Of a stretch of DNA of 64,000 nt, positions 10,752 through 21,253 are shown piece after piece. The position numbers and the translations under genes are program-made. Origin of the DNA: Oikopleura dioica. Taxonomy: Eukaryota; Chordata; Appendicularia; Copelata; Oikopleuridae. Numbering within the stretch: the first letter of the stretch is position 1; each line of letters opens with the position of its first letter. The notes below the pieces were generated by a model. The model saw only the letters and a list, made by a program, of their open reading frames with translations. It had not been told where the DNA came from and searched no databases. The DNA is taken from assembly GCA_907165135.1 (NCBI GenBank), contig OU015567.1:12219001-12283000 (forward strand), read 5' to 3'.

Positions 10752-12981
10752 ATGGGTGCCTCCGATTCGGAAATCAGCCTGTATATGAAACTTTTAACAA
10801 AAATATATAAAGTTATCATTGGCAAAGAGAAATCTTGGAGTAGGGATATGCTTCAGTTTTTATGCAGAGATAAACTTCGTGGTTGCATTATTCAATTCGT
10901 TTTTCAAGGCAGTGTTTTGCCAGAAAATGGAATCACGTGAGTCTGAAAAGTAAAGCTGATAGTGAATGCTTTTAGATTTGGAGAAATTCTTGACTTCAAC
11001 AATAAAACTGATCCGGAATCGCGTCTTTCAAACGGGGTAAAGAAAGATTAATCGTTGTTGATTTCTGACAACAAGGATGAAAACTGAACTTTTTTTAGAC
11101 GATAAGCTGGCTTGAAAAGCAGTGCGACTGTACCATCTCTCCTTATGTCAATCGAATTCTGCCAACAATTTACTGCTTCCTCGTCTTCTTTGGATTAATC
11201 GCCAATGTCGTCGTTTTTTACCTTACAGTTCATCTTCGCAAACGCCATGTTGTTGATATTTATGTTCTGAATCTTTGTGTTGCCGGTAAATTCATAATCA
11301 AAGAATTGGCTTTAATATTTATAAGATGGTTTGCTGCTGCTGTCAACAATCCCGAATGACATCATGGAGAAATATGGGAATTTTCCTTTTCCTGATATTG
11401 GTTGTAAAATTGTTTCGTATGCGACGTTTATCTTCATGAATTGCACGCGATATTCCGTAGTGATACTTGCACTTGATCGATATATTGCTGTCGGGTATGT
11501 TCACACATAAGTTCTACATTAGTAAGACATCACTATTGTCACTTCTGCGTTAATTCAATCTTGAAATTTGTTACCTAGGTGGCCAATATCTGGGAGAAAA
11601 TGCCGGACGCGAAAATTCGCGAATGTTTTATGCAGTGCCGTTTGGACGTTCGCGATCGTGAGCAGTATTTACTGTCTTAAATATCGAAAGAAAGACAAGG
11701 GCGAGTGCGTTTGGGATCTGTCGTCTCTGATGGAGGACCAGTAAGCTTATTAAATAATCATATTTAGTCATTATTTTAGAATCTCCCTATCCGTATTCTT
11801 CTATGCACGGATAACAATTATTTTCTATCTTCCTCAAACAATACTTATTCTCCTTTATATCGCGATCATCGTAACATTGTTGAGAAATCAGGAGGAGTTT
11901 CAAGAATTTATATAATCTTCGGATCAGTATCATCCTGAGAATCGTACGTTCCGTTTTTTTGCGTAATACTGGCACAACAGTATTCAACATTGACTGTCAG
12001 ATTTCCTCCCGTTTCCACGGTTTTTTTTACGAATTAATTCCGTAAAATGGCTGAAAAAGCTTGTGTAATATTCAATAAGCAATGTTCAAAATTGATCTCA
12101 AGATTTAAAACTCAGAAACAAGCATCGACTCACGAAGCATAAAAAATCACAGACCAGCGTTGGAAGTAATGTTCCTAGCAGGAAAGGGCTTGTTTTCAAG
12201 ATAAAGTCTGATCGGTCGAAATAAATATAAGCCACCAGACAAATTAACATATTGTCACTCAAATCGCGCACAACCAAAGTCATCCTTGCTGTTTTATCCT
12301 CGTCGCTGGCCTGTGGGATGCCGAATGCATTAAGTAATATCCTCCAAGCGCGCCAGATGTCCAAAGAAGAAGAGCTGACTCCGACGCTGTACAGAGTCTC
12401 TCTCACTACGAATATGCTTCTCTATCTTGGATCCGTGCTTAACCCGATTATATACACCTTTTTACGCCGGGAAATGCGGTATAAATCGTTACCGAAACAA
12501 CGCTAGAATATATAATTGAGATCTTTGCTAATCCGTCGATTCGATAAATTCATGCGACGCATCGCAAACCTAGGTAAATAGTTCATTCTTCGAATCTATT
12601 CACTTTTAGAAATCTTAAATCGTTTCGGCGAGCTTTACGAAAATTCTATGGCAGCGACAATGGTGACAACCGTCGACGCCGAGGATAATGAAGATCGATT
12701 GAGGCGGCAGTCACAACCAAATGCAGTCAACCCGGAATGTACTTGTAGAAGAAATAATGTTAGACAATTTATATAATTTAATCTCAATGCTTATTTCAGC
12801 GGCGAGAAACGCTCGATATTCGCTCACCAATTGTTTATGGATCAGCACCAATTTCGCCGATCAAAATTGTTTCCAAATCTGGACGGAAGAAAAGCTGTAA
12901 TCACTATTTTCCAGGTTTAGCAAGTCAATGCACAAGTAAGTTATTTCAGACGTGGTTGCCGGCACACTCCAACAACTTTGA
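10752..12981 (+). CDS. Rhodopsin-type GPCR 1 with long N-terminus
   Basis: Class A receptor, probably for a peptide. Exons run from the ATG at 10752 (MGASDSEISLYMKLL) to a stop at about 12981; introns are short. A long extracellular N-terminus of about 110 residues precedes TM1 (VNRILPTIYCFLVFFGLIAN). Hallmarks: RHVVDIYVLNL in TM2, the disulfide cysteine in DIGCKIVSY, LALDRYIAV after TM3, the ECL2 cysteine in GECVWDLSS, TM5 FFYARITIIFYLP, and NPIIYTF in TM7. Intracellular loop 3 comes from two exons, HRLTKHKKSQTS and TTRQINILSLKSRTTKV. The tail reads MRSLLIRRFDKFMRRI and continues through CTCRRNN and SPIVYGSAPISPIK. The last intron (12911-12949) is my choice; read-through would end near 13040. 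It is a tandem paralogue of GPCR 2. The somatostatin/galanin-like group is a guess. Confidence 0.85.
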
Positions 12982-14539
12982 GACTGCAGAATCTGCCAAT
13001 AAATGCCAAGTGAACTGTATAATTTCATTTCAAAAATAAACCATCTCTAATTTTGATTTCTATTTATACAAAAGATAATTTGTTTAACAATTTGAAAGAA
13101 AAATTTTTATATTTTTGGAGGATCAAGTCTGATACTGTATCCATCAAAAGTAAGTCTCCCGAATCGGGAGTCCCGATGATCCCATTCAGCAATAACAGAT
13201 TAGAGCAGGTACCTTTCGGTCCCCTCTTGATCAGCCACTTTTTGACAATTTTGTTTCTTTTGTCCAGAAAATCAGCTGAAGTAATGGACACTTTTCTGGA
13301 AGTTCGGGGCCCGAACTTCGGGCCGTGTCGTCCCGAATAGTTGTAATCAGGAGGCGTGAAGGTTCATGAAAAAGAAGTTGACAGCTCAGCATATGAGATT
13401 TTGTTGTAAAAAGGGTGCCTCTTGTTAAAAGTGCATACATAATGCAGCATATTATTCGCTTTTGATCGTCTTCATTTTAGCCGTTTTCTTTTGGGCACTC
13501 AAGGAAATGAAGTTTTAACTTTAGATTGCGCCGATTGCAACCTGCTCAGTGTCAAGAGAGTTTATTCTGCTGCTCATCTGCGCTTTATTTGAGATAAGGG
13601 AGCGGAAATTTAGACAACTTTAACTAAGAAGATTTCGTTGACGATCACTGGAAGTCGACAATGAATTCAGAGAATATCAAAATAGAAAAAGGACCATCGA
13701 AGCTTTTGAATTTGGAGAATCTTTTAATTCCGGCATCAAAAAACTTCAGCGGCAACTTTTTTGACACTCTTGGGTCGGGGTCGAAAATTTTGATGGCCCT
13801 AACGTCCGAGGCCTAACTTTGAGGGAAGCTTACTGTCTGGTCTGCCACCCAAACGAAAAGGATCATTCTTCACAATATATCGTCTCTGAGTTATTTTCAT
13901 TATTTTCTCGAGTCGCGCAAATCCGCGCTCAGCTCCCCTAAACCGTGATCTTTGATACCTGATGGTCATAATACGGCTCATTCTTCACTTATCCTTTGAA
14001 AGGGAACCTCGCTTGAAGAGCTATAAAGATTTTGTCAATCACATCGAACTTCCATTAAAAAATAAATGATCATTTTTTAAGAGAACGTGTTTTAAACCGT
14101 TAATATTTTATTTGATAATTTTACAGTAATGTCAGTATCTAATAAGGTGGCCCCCTGGTATTTAAAGTTATTTAAAATAACTTATTCATGAATAATACAG
14201 GGGCGGCAAAGTTTTAAAGAAGAAATATCGGTCTTATTATAATCCCTTTAATTGATCAGAATAAAATATATTTTTTAAGGAAACTTGGTGATTAAAATTT
14301 TGCAAAACTAGCTGTTTTATTTCAACCTTGACCGTGACGATAAGCCCAATAAGGGTAATGTAGCGTAATACTATGCCCGGACAGCGTTATAAAAAGTGCG
14401 GTGAGCAGAATCAGTTCTGTCCACGGCTGTCCTCGAGCGCTGATACTACCTAAGTAGCAATTGTTCCTTTTTACTAAATCAATATCAATATCATTCGTTC
14501 TTCCACTAAGAGAAACACCAAAAAGAAAAAAAGTAAATC
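12982..14539. other. Intergenic region between the two GPCRs
   Basis: About 1.5 kb without a supportable exon. It contains a short GC-rich palindrome GAAGTTCGGGGCCCGAACTTC (about 13300-13320; 21 bases including overlap). A TATA-like GTTATAAAAAG at 14386-14396 lies about 150 bp upstream of the GPCR 2 start and is a likely core promoter. Confidence 0.35.
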
Positions 14540-17128
14540 ATGAAGGAACTGTATCTGAGGCATCTAGCCTCTATAATCGACCTCAATGAAAGAGACATGC
14601 TCACATTCGAACCCTGCAGCAAAACAAACAATTCTGAAGATCTCGAATGCAAAATATTCATCAATCACGCCGGCCAGAATATGCCGGCAAACGGGATCAG
14701 GTGAGGTTGAACTTTGACGGAATAAAGTATCATAAGGAAACTTTATCTTATCAGCGTCGAAAGGGGGAGAACTTGATCTTGCGTCAAAGGTTAATTTTGA
14801 CTTTCCGGCCTTAATCGTCAATGATATCTCTTTTGGAAAATAAGTGGAAATATAATATATTGAATTGCTTTTGAACCTTCGAGAAATTGTTACCACGGGG
14901 TCCAATAAATTTATGAATAACTTTCAATTGTATTACAACATCAAATTCTTCTTTGAAACAAGATCTGAAAAAAACGGTGATGGAATTGATTTTAGAGAGC
15001 TTATTAATCGGTATAAATTCAGCTACAGCGACGTAAAAGAATATCTGCACGAGAATACGAACAGCAATTACGAGCAAAAAGTAACAATCCTGAATAAACC
15101 AGGAAATTGAATATTATATATTTAGAACTCTGGCTTCCAAGATTGGCTTGAAAGAAGTTGCTTTTGCGAATCTTCTCCAGAAAATATCTTTTTGCGCTGG
15201 TACATTACCCGGGCCCTCCCTTCTGTCTACGTTATCTTGGTTATTTTAGGACTTATTGCAAACTTAGTAGGTAATCAAAGTCAAGTAGCAAATGGGGACT
15301 TATTCATGATCCACTTTAGTTTTCCAATTAACATATCAACTTCGCCAACGTCATGTCGTTGACGTTTACGTCATAAGCCTGGCAGCTGCTGGTCAGTATT
15401 AAACCAAGCTCAGCTTCAGTACATTCATTCTCGTAGATGGACTGCTGCTGGTTTCCGTGATTCCAAGCATCGTAGAACAGTATTACAATATGACATTTCC
15501 CTTCGGCGTCCTCGGCTGCAAACTGACCTCGTTCTTTACCTACATCTGCATGATTTGCACGCGATTCTCGATTGTCATTCTCGCCTTAGATCGATTCATC
15601 GCCGTCAGGTTAGCAGATTTTATGTCTGAATAAAGCAGACCTAGTGCTCTGAATCAAGGATAACAGTGAGCATCCTTTACTGTATTTTTTAGATGGCCAA
15701 TGAGTGGGAGAAACTATCGTTCTGTGAAATTTGGAGTTTACTTATGCATTGGAGTTTGGATTTTCTCAGTCACTCTTAGGATCGAGCATGAGAAAATAAC
15801 AGCAAATAAAATGATTTTGGAGCTTCTTGTACAAGCTTGATTCAGTATATTTGCATTATTGGATCGAAATCTTTCAAAGCAAGACGATAATATTTTCAAC
15901 AAAAACGGGACTTCCTGTGTTTGGGACTTGGAGAACTGGAGAAAGAAGACCCCTCATGCATACACGTATTACCTTCATTTTTTCCGGAAACTTTTATATT
16001 TTTTTAGAATATTCTTCATCGCCCGGACAGCCATCACTTTTTACATTCCTGGCGCTTTATTAATCCTGTTCTACTTGCTTATTGTTTTGACATTGGTGCA
16101 AAACCAGGAACCGGCGGAAAATGGCGTTTCCAGCTTGAAAATTCTCAAACGGAAAATTTGGAGGCAAGGTCATAAATAATTTTGAGCTCGTGAGCAGTGG
16201 GCCAGTTCAATCCGTCACCCGTCGAAAAATATTAAAAGATCAGTCATGGAATTACCACGACAGTTTTAACCTTTTTTTTACATGAGTAATTTAAAGTCAT
16301 TTTCGGTCTCTCTAACTTCCGTGAATCTGGAAAGCGTATCAGTTTTTGCCCCGGTAGAAAGCATCGAATTGCAAAGCATAAACGAAACATGGCTAACTCG
16401 CTGATGAGTACCACCTCGCGGAAAGTGGAGAACAATATTCTCTCGCTGAAGTCGAGGTACTTTCCCAAGTCGCTCAACTCGAAAGCAATTTCATGACCTT
16501 TTTCAAGGACTACGAAAGTTATTCTAGCTGTCTTATCGTCGGCGATTTTATGTGGCACGCCAAATGCAATTATTAATATTATTCTTGCCAGTAAATTCGC
16601 GCAGGTGAGATCTCAGAAAACATTGGCCCAAATCAAAGAAAAATCCTAAAATAATCTTCAGCAAAAGTCATATGGAAGAGCTTTACAAGCCGGCTCTTTC
16701 ACGACCAATGCGGTGCTTTACCTTGGTTCAGTCAAGAGTTTGATATTTAGTAATTGATATATTTTAACTTCTATAATTTGACAGTCAGCTTGTTTACAAT
16801 TTAAGGAGCTTTATAAAGAAATTAAAAACAGAACAATTAAGAGCAATTCAAGACTTCAAAAGCTTTGAATTTAAACTTTGAAGTTAAACTCAACTAAGTT
16901 CTGAATCCAATTATCTACACGTTTCTTCGGAGTGAGATGAGGGTTCTCTTGATCCGAAATATGCTCAAATTCAGCAGTAGATATCCAGGGAGGCATAGAA
17001 ATATCATCAGATCTAAACTCTATTTTTTCATTGAGCTAAATATTATGCGCTTTGAAGTGAAGAGATTAAGGCTGAGTGCGATTGAAGGAGAGGAGGAAGA
17101 TATACGAAGATGTTCAGGTTTAAAATGA
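14540..17128 (+). CDS. Rhodopsin-type GPCR 2, paralogue of GPCR 1
   Basis: Class A receptor with the same plan as GPCR 1. It starts MKELYLRHLASIIDLNE and has a long N-terminus including a segment ending SDVKEYLHENTNSNYEQK, joined by a 48-bp intron to NSGFQDWLERSCFC. TM1 is RALPSVYVILVILGLIAN, TM2 starts RHVVDVYVISL, the TM3 disulfide cysteine is in VLGCKLTSF, and the DRY motif is LALDRFIAV, that is DRF. ECL2 has TSCVWDLEN. TM5 is RIFFIARTAITFYIP, loop 3 HRIAKHKRNMANSLMS and VENNILSLKSRTTKV, TM6 SSAILCGTPNAIIN, TM7 NAVLYLGS and NPIIYTF. The tail MRVLLIRNMLKF matches GPCR 1. The intron inside TM7 (about 16735-16894) has no canonical boundary that keeps the frame, so this copy is either spliced non-canonically or damaged. 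The GPCR family is certain; activity is not. Confidence 0.8.
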
Positions 17129-17636
17129 AGACTGTCATGTGAAATTATCTTTGTGAATAAACGGAAACCCGCTTCAATATTCTTGAATTCAAGAATAAAA
17201 TCAATTAGTGAATCATCAAAACCCTCACAGCATCGTCTGGAACTTTAATTTCGAATCGAACTTATGACCAGATAATCATTTTGGCGAAAAAATAATGGGG
17301 GTAATTTCAAACCGTCAACTTGTTTACGGTACTAATATGCGGTTATTGTCTTTTTAGCACAACCAAGCCGTAGAAGCTTTTCCGTAAACCGAAGATTAAC
17401 GACATCCACAGTAGTTTCTCGAGGCTACACAATTTCTCCTGCGATCAGAAACTCAAGATTCATACCAGATGTAGTTGCTGAGACGATGGCCTGAGCAAAT
17501 CATGTCCAAAATTATCCCTTTTTCTGTCAAAAACAAAGACTAAAACAAAAAGCTTCGTTTTGTTCTAGATGCGAGATTTAGACGCAAATTTATTTTTAAC
17601 TGATTTAGAAGCTAAGAAACAGAGAAATTCAGTAAG
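17129..17636. other. Spacer GPCR 2 to armadillo-like gene
   Basis: AT-rich 500 bp with no exon seen. Confidence 0.3.
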
Positions 17637-18812
17637 ATGATCGGCCGTATGTCCGAAATGATGACCCGTATTTCGGTGATGCCGATTTTTGGGAACAAAA
17701 ATCAAGTAAAGACAAGAGAAAAGGTAAAAAGTACAAATTGAAAATATTAAAAAAAGGAATTTTCAAGGAACTTGAAGATGAAAAGAATCTCTCGAAACGA
17801 GCTTTGATGGAAATTCAATTCCAGTTGGACGATCTTTATCGTCAACGCGATTCTTCTGATGTCAATATGGCAAACTTGGTGTACAAAATCGGCCTTGAAG
17901 CTGTTTTGGGAGGCCCTGTCGTGATTAAATTCGCGGTCAACGAGTTTTTCGACATTCTCATCCGCTCTGTCGAAGAATGGCAGGATGTAAGTTCTCCATC
18001 CTTAATCCTTCAACTTGTAAACGAACTTTTAAGGATGTTATGCTACAGTTAAATGCGTTGAAGACAATATCAGCTCTCTGCTCAAACAACAAAGAAGCCC
18101 AAGATACTTTTCTGACTAGCCAATTTGAAGAGACGCTCATCAACTTGATCGAAAGTGGCGGCAAAGCCAAAGAAAAAGTGATTCAACTTTGGGCATGTCA
18201 CTGTCTTCGGGTGCTGCTCGTTGGAAATGCTAATGGAATGATTTTAAACTTGATTTTTTTAAATTATTAAATTTTAATGCTACGAAATCGCAGTAGCTTC
18301 GGATCACATTTTCAGCTTGTCTCTGATGAGCGTGAATAGTCGCCGGCTAGTGGAATAGCTTTAGATTATCCAAATAACAGATTCTGCGGACTAGACAAAG
18401 TCTACGACAAAATTAAGGAAGGAATAATGAAAGGGAATATTTTAATAAAAGCACACTCGTGATGACTTGCTTAAATTTAAGAAATTGAGGAAACTGAATT
18501 ATAATAGTGTTAAAAATCTGAATAAAAGCTATTCAAATTGTGATGAAGCTTCACGAATCCGGTGCTTACAACATGAAGGAAATCTTGGAAGATGTCGGCG
18601 ATTTATCATGGGATTGTCTAGGGATTCTTTTGTTTTTTCTACTTACGTAAAAAAGAAAATTATAATCAAGACATTCTTTTACGTTTTCCAATCAAAGAGG
18701 AAGATCTAAGCGAAAAAGGAAAGCACATATTCCGCCTGGAGAATCCCTCCTTAGCTTCAACGACAACGAGGCTGACGTTATTCTCACTATTCTTGCGATC
18801 AAGCCCGCTTAA
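17637..18812 (+). CDS. Armadillo-like helical repeat protein
   Basis: Exons 17637-17723, 17768-17986 and 18034 onward are clear: MIGRMSEMMTRISVMPIFG, then KRALMEIQFQLDDLYRQRD, YKIGLEAVLGGPVVIKFAVN, LNALKTISALCSNNKEAQDT, EETLINLIESGGKAKEK and WACHCLRVLLVGN. This helix-turn-helix pattern with NNKEAQ and LINLIESGG is typical of armadillo repeats. Further segments in the same direction look coding: NNRFCGLDKVYDKIKE (about 18366-18420), IQIVMKLHESGAYNMKEI and GDLSWDCL (about 18530-18620), and a C-terminus ending NEADVILTILAIKPA at 18812, entered from an acceptor near 18698. I could not fix all splice sites between 18240 and 18540. A single gene over the whole span is an inference. Specific family (for instance ARMC/ARMH proteins) not decided. 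Confidence 0.6.
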
Positions 18813-18905
18813 AATTCATTATTTATTTCCTGCCATTTTAATAAAACACTATACTCGAATCAATAAAAATCGTCTGTACCTTTTTAGACTTCCGCTTTGT
18901 AAAAA

Positions 18906-19316
18906 ATGGATACGAGAAGGTACGATCTCATTGAGCAATTCCTTGAGAACCCGAAAAGATGGGCAAAAGAATACTCTGTGCAGGCTCATAAAGGTAGGGT
19001 TGTAACTGTGAGTAAGTGTAAACGACAGAAAGCGTCATATTTTAACAGAAACTGGATTGACGTTGAAGTTCAAGCTTGTCAAAACCGTTCAAAATAGAAC
19101 TTGAGAAAGTGCCTTTTCTCGGTCATGGACTTGTCATTCAACTTGATTACAGGGAAAACGTTTTTGTGGGAGCACAAATGAACGGTCTAGATTCAAATGA
19201 ATGTCATAATTTATTATCTAGGCCATTTTTTACGAGAAAAAGGCGGCACAACTCTGACCTAGATCATAAATATCCGTCCGAATACGCAGAAAGTGCCTCG
19301 ATAAGTCAGACCATTT
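18906..19316 (+). CDS. Small hypothetical gene
   Basis: Starts MDTRRYDLIEQFLENPKRWA at 18906; a GT donor at 18995 and an acceptor at 19048 join it to ETGLTLKFKLVKTVQNRT. The first 30 residues look like a real amphipathic helical N-terminus. What follows is unclear: the frame stops soon at 19115 unless a GA-AG intron (about 19112-19153) is used. An overlapping frame reads LEKVPFLGHGLVIQLDY and a Lys/Arg-rich tail. I do not recognise it. Confidence 0.3.
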
Positions 19317-19447
19317 AGAGAGACGTTTTTGATTTTACTACGAGAGGCGGTTTGATCTCTTTTTTGATCTTCAGAGGTACGAGTTTTGTTCAATGGATTT
19401 GCTACCACCGAGCAAAAAAATCTTGCTCTTCTTTTACGATATGAAAT

Positions 19448-20329
19448 ATGAGCGAGAGTGGCAGTGACACAGAATCTATCCCGTTTTTAGATATTTTGAA
19501 GAGCGACATGACTTGTTGGGAAAAAAGCACAAGAGTAGTCGGGAAACTGCTTCATTCTCATGCTTTTCAGGTACGTTTAAGCTATATAAAGGACCGAAAA
19601 TAGCCGCAGATCCTTCAGTCTTTCCACCAGAGAAGAAAAATTAAAGCGAAATTCAGGCGATAATATTGTTCCTGGTCTTAGTAGACTGCGCCGTCATCGC
19701 ATGTGAAATCGTTTTTGATGAAAAGGTCAAAACGCACTACGATTACTGCTCGCCCAATGCAACTACTTGCCAAGACGAAATAGACTCAAAACAGACAAAG
19801 AAGTGGAAGAATATCTACATGAGTCTGTACTATACTAGTCTTGCTTGTAAGAACTAAAATCGAGAATTCGAATTAATGATAATTTAGTGCTTTCTATTTT
19901 CGTCGTTGAAGTTATCTTGAAAATCGTTTTTACTGCGAAGAAATTTCTAAAGAGTTGGATTCACATTTTCGATGCTTTAATTGTCATCACTTCTTGGGTT
20001 TTGATGCTCGTTATGCTTGACAAGGAAGGAGTCTTAATTGAATTAAAGATTCTTCAAGTTTCATTTTCATAACATAAGAACAAGTCGGGATTCCTGTAAG
20101 GATGTCAAAAATGGAATGATTGCTGAATTCCTGATCGCCTTCCGTGTAATTCGTCTTGTTCACGGAATGAAAGAAGCCATCGAAGAAGGGAACGAGATCG
20201 TCCATGAAAAACTTCATGAAGAACTTCACGGTTGAGAAAATATTTGAGATAAAAAGTTACTTTCATTTAGCACTGAAACACGAGAATCGCGAGCTAAAGG
20301 CGCAATTAGCAGCTGTGACGGATAAATAA
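19448..20329 (+). CDS. HVCN1: Voltage-gated proton channel Hv1-like
   Basis: Four-helix voltage-sensor protein that conducts protons. Exons 19448-19570, 19657-19846, 19888-20030, 20101-20230 and 20271-20329; 214 residues. S1 reads ILFLVLVDCAVIACEIVFDE with the aspartate that sets proton selectivity (human D112 equivalent) and the following E and D. S2 is SIFVVEVILKIVF, S3 IHIFDALIVITSWVLMLV, S4 EFLIAFRVIRLVHGM. A C-terminal coiled coil (HALKHENRELKAQLAA) fits Hv1 dimers. The S4 signature of known Hv1 channels, RxWRxxRxxN, is here IAFRVIRLVH: the first arginine and the tryptophan are replaced, and the asparagine is histidine. The second S3 aspartate of human Hv1 is also missing. Family is clear from S1, S3 and the coiled coil; conduction is not assured. 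Confidence 0.88.
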
Positions 20330-20582
20330 ACTGTTCTGGTTCTACAGACTGCATGACAAATAAATTAAGTAAAGTTAATTCAGAACTTTTTTCAGATCAT
20401 TACAGGCCTATATCACCATGTTTCTGGTCGACAGTTTCCACCCTGTTCTATCGCTTCTCTGGCGCTTGAGAATAGCTCGTGTGCGCCATCACCTGTAGTA
20501 TAAAATAACGAAATCTTTTTACCGGAGATATCACACGAAAAAGAGCAATCGCTTATCTATACCACAAAAAAAAACTATCAAA

Positions 20583-20930
20583 ATGGCCTCGATCATGCAT
20601 TTACTATTTTTCCTATCGCAGCTATCCTGCCTCGTTCTAGCGGATAAAGCAGCAATCAACAGATATGCTAACAACATTTACTACCACAATAGATATACAG
20701 TAGCTCCCGCAGTTGAAAGCCCGGCGCACACGAAACGAACTGGAATCAACCCGAAACTTATCCCCCCGGAAGTTTGCGATGGGCCAAAGAAACATGAGAA
20801 AACTGACTTATCTCAGAAGAATGGGCTTTACGAACTGAATTATGAACTACCTACTGATTTATCATTTCTTTTTCTACTTTACTTTTACCAAAAGACAACC
20901 AACGAATGCCCAACAAAATCATTTCTGTGA
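20583..20930 (+). CDS. Small secreted protein or peptide precursor
   Basis: Begins with a clear signal peptide, ASIMHLLFFLSQLSCLVLA, followed by about 75 residues containing RYANNIYYHNRYTVAPAVE, a dibasic KR after ESPAHT, then NPKLIPPEVCDGPKK and ending NECPTKSFL. There are only two mature cysteines. A pyrimidine-rich 39-bp segment, 20856-20894, starts GA and ends AG and is a multiple of three, so it may be an intron; if retained it adds DLSFLFLLYFYQK. Unknown family. The dibasic sites allow a peptide-precursor reading, but there are no repeats or amidation signals to support it. Confidence 0.55.
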   Translation: MASIMHLLFFLSQLSCLVLADKAAINRYANNIYYHNRYTVAPAVESPAHTKRTGINPKLIPPEVCDGPKKHEKTDLSQKNGLYELNYELPTDLSFLFLLYFYQKTTNECPTKSFL

Positions 20931-21253
20931 CACAAATTTCGATAAATATATTTAACCAAAAAAATTTACAGCATGGTATGAAATTCATGTTATATAAAAG
21001 CAATTATCGGACACGCTGTCTGATCAACCGTAATTTTTTTCTCCGCAATCATCTTCGAAACAAATTCATATTCCGGAAAATGAACTATGATCATGAGATC
21101 GAGAAATAACATATGACATGTAAATTTATTCGGGTGAAATAAATGGCGTAATTTCAATTCAATAATACATAAGGAAATTGTCCAAAATTAATTTGGATCG
21201 AACTGTCGCTGTTTGATAAATGTCTTGAACATCGTTTATTCGTTTTCGTAGGT
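20931..21253. other. Convergent spacer before the ABCC10-like 3' end
   Basis: AT-rich 320 bp holding the 3' ends of the secreted-protein gene (+) and the transporter (-). No other exon seen. Confidence 0.3.
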
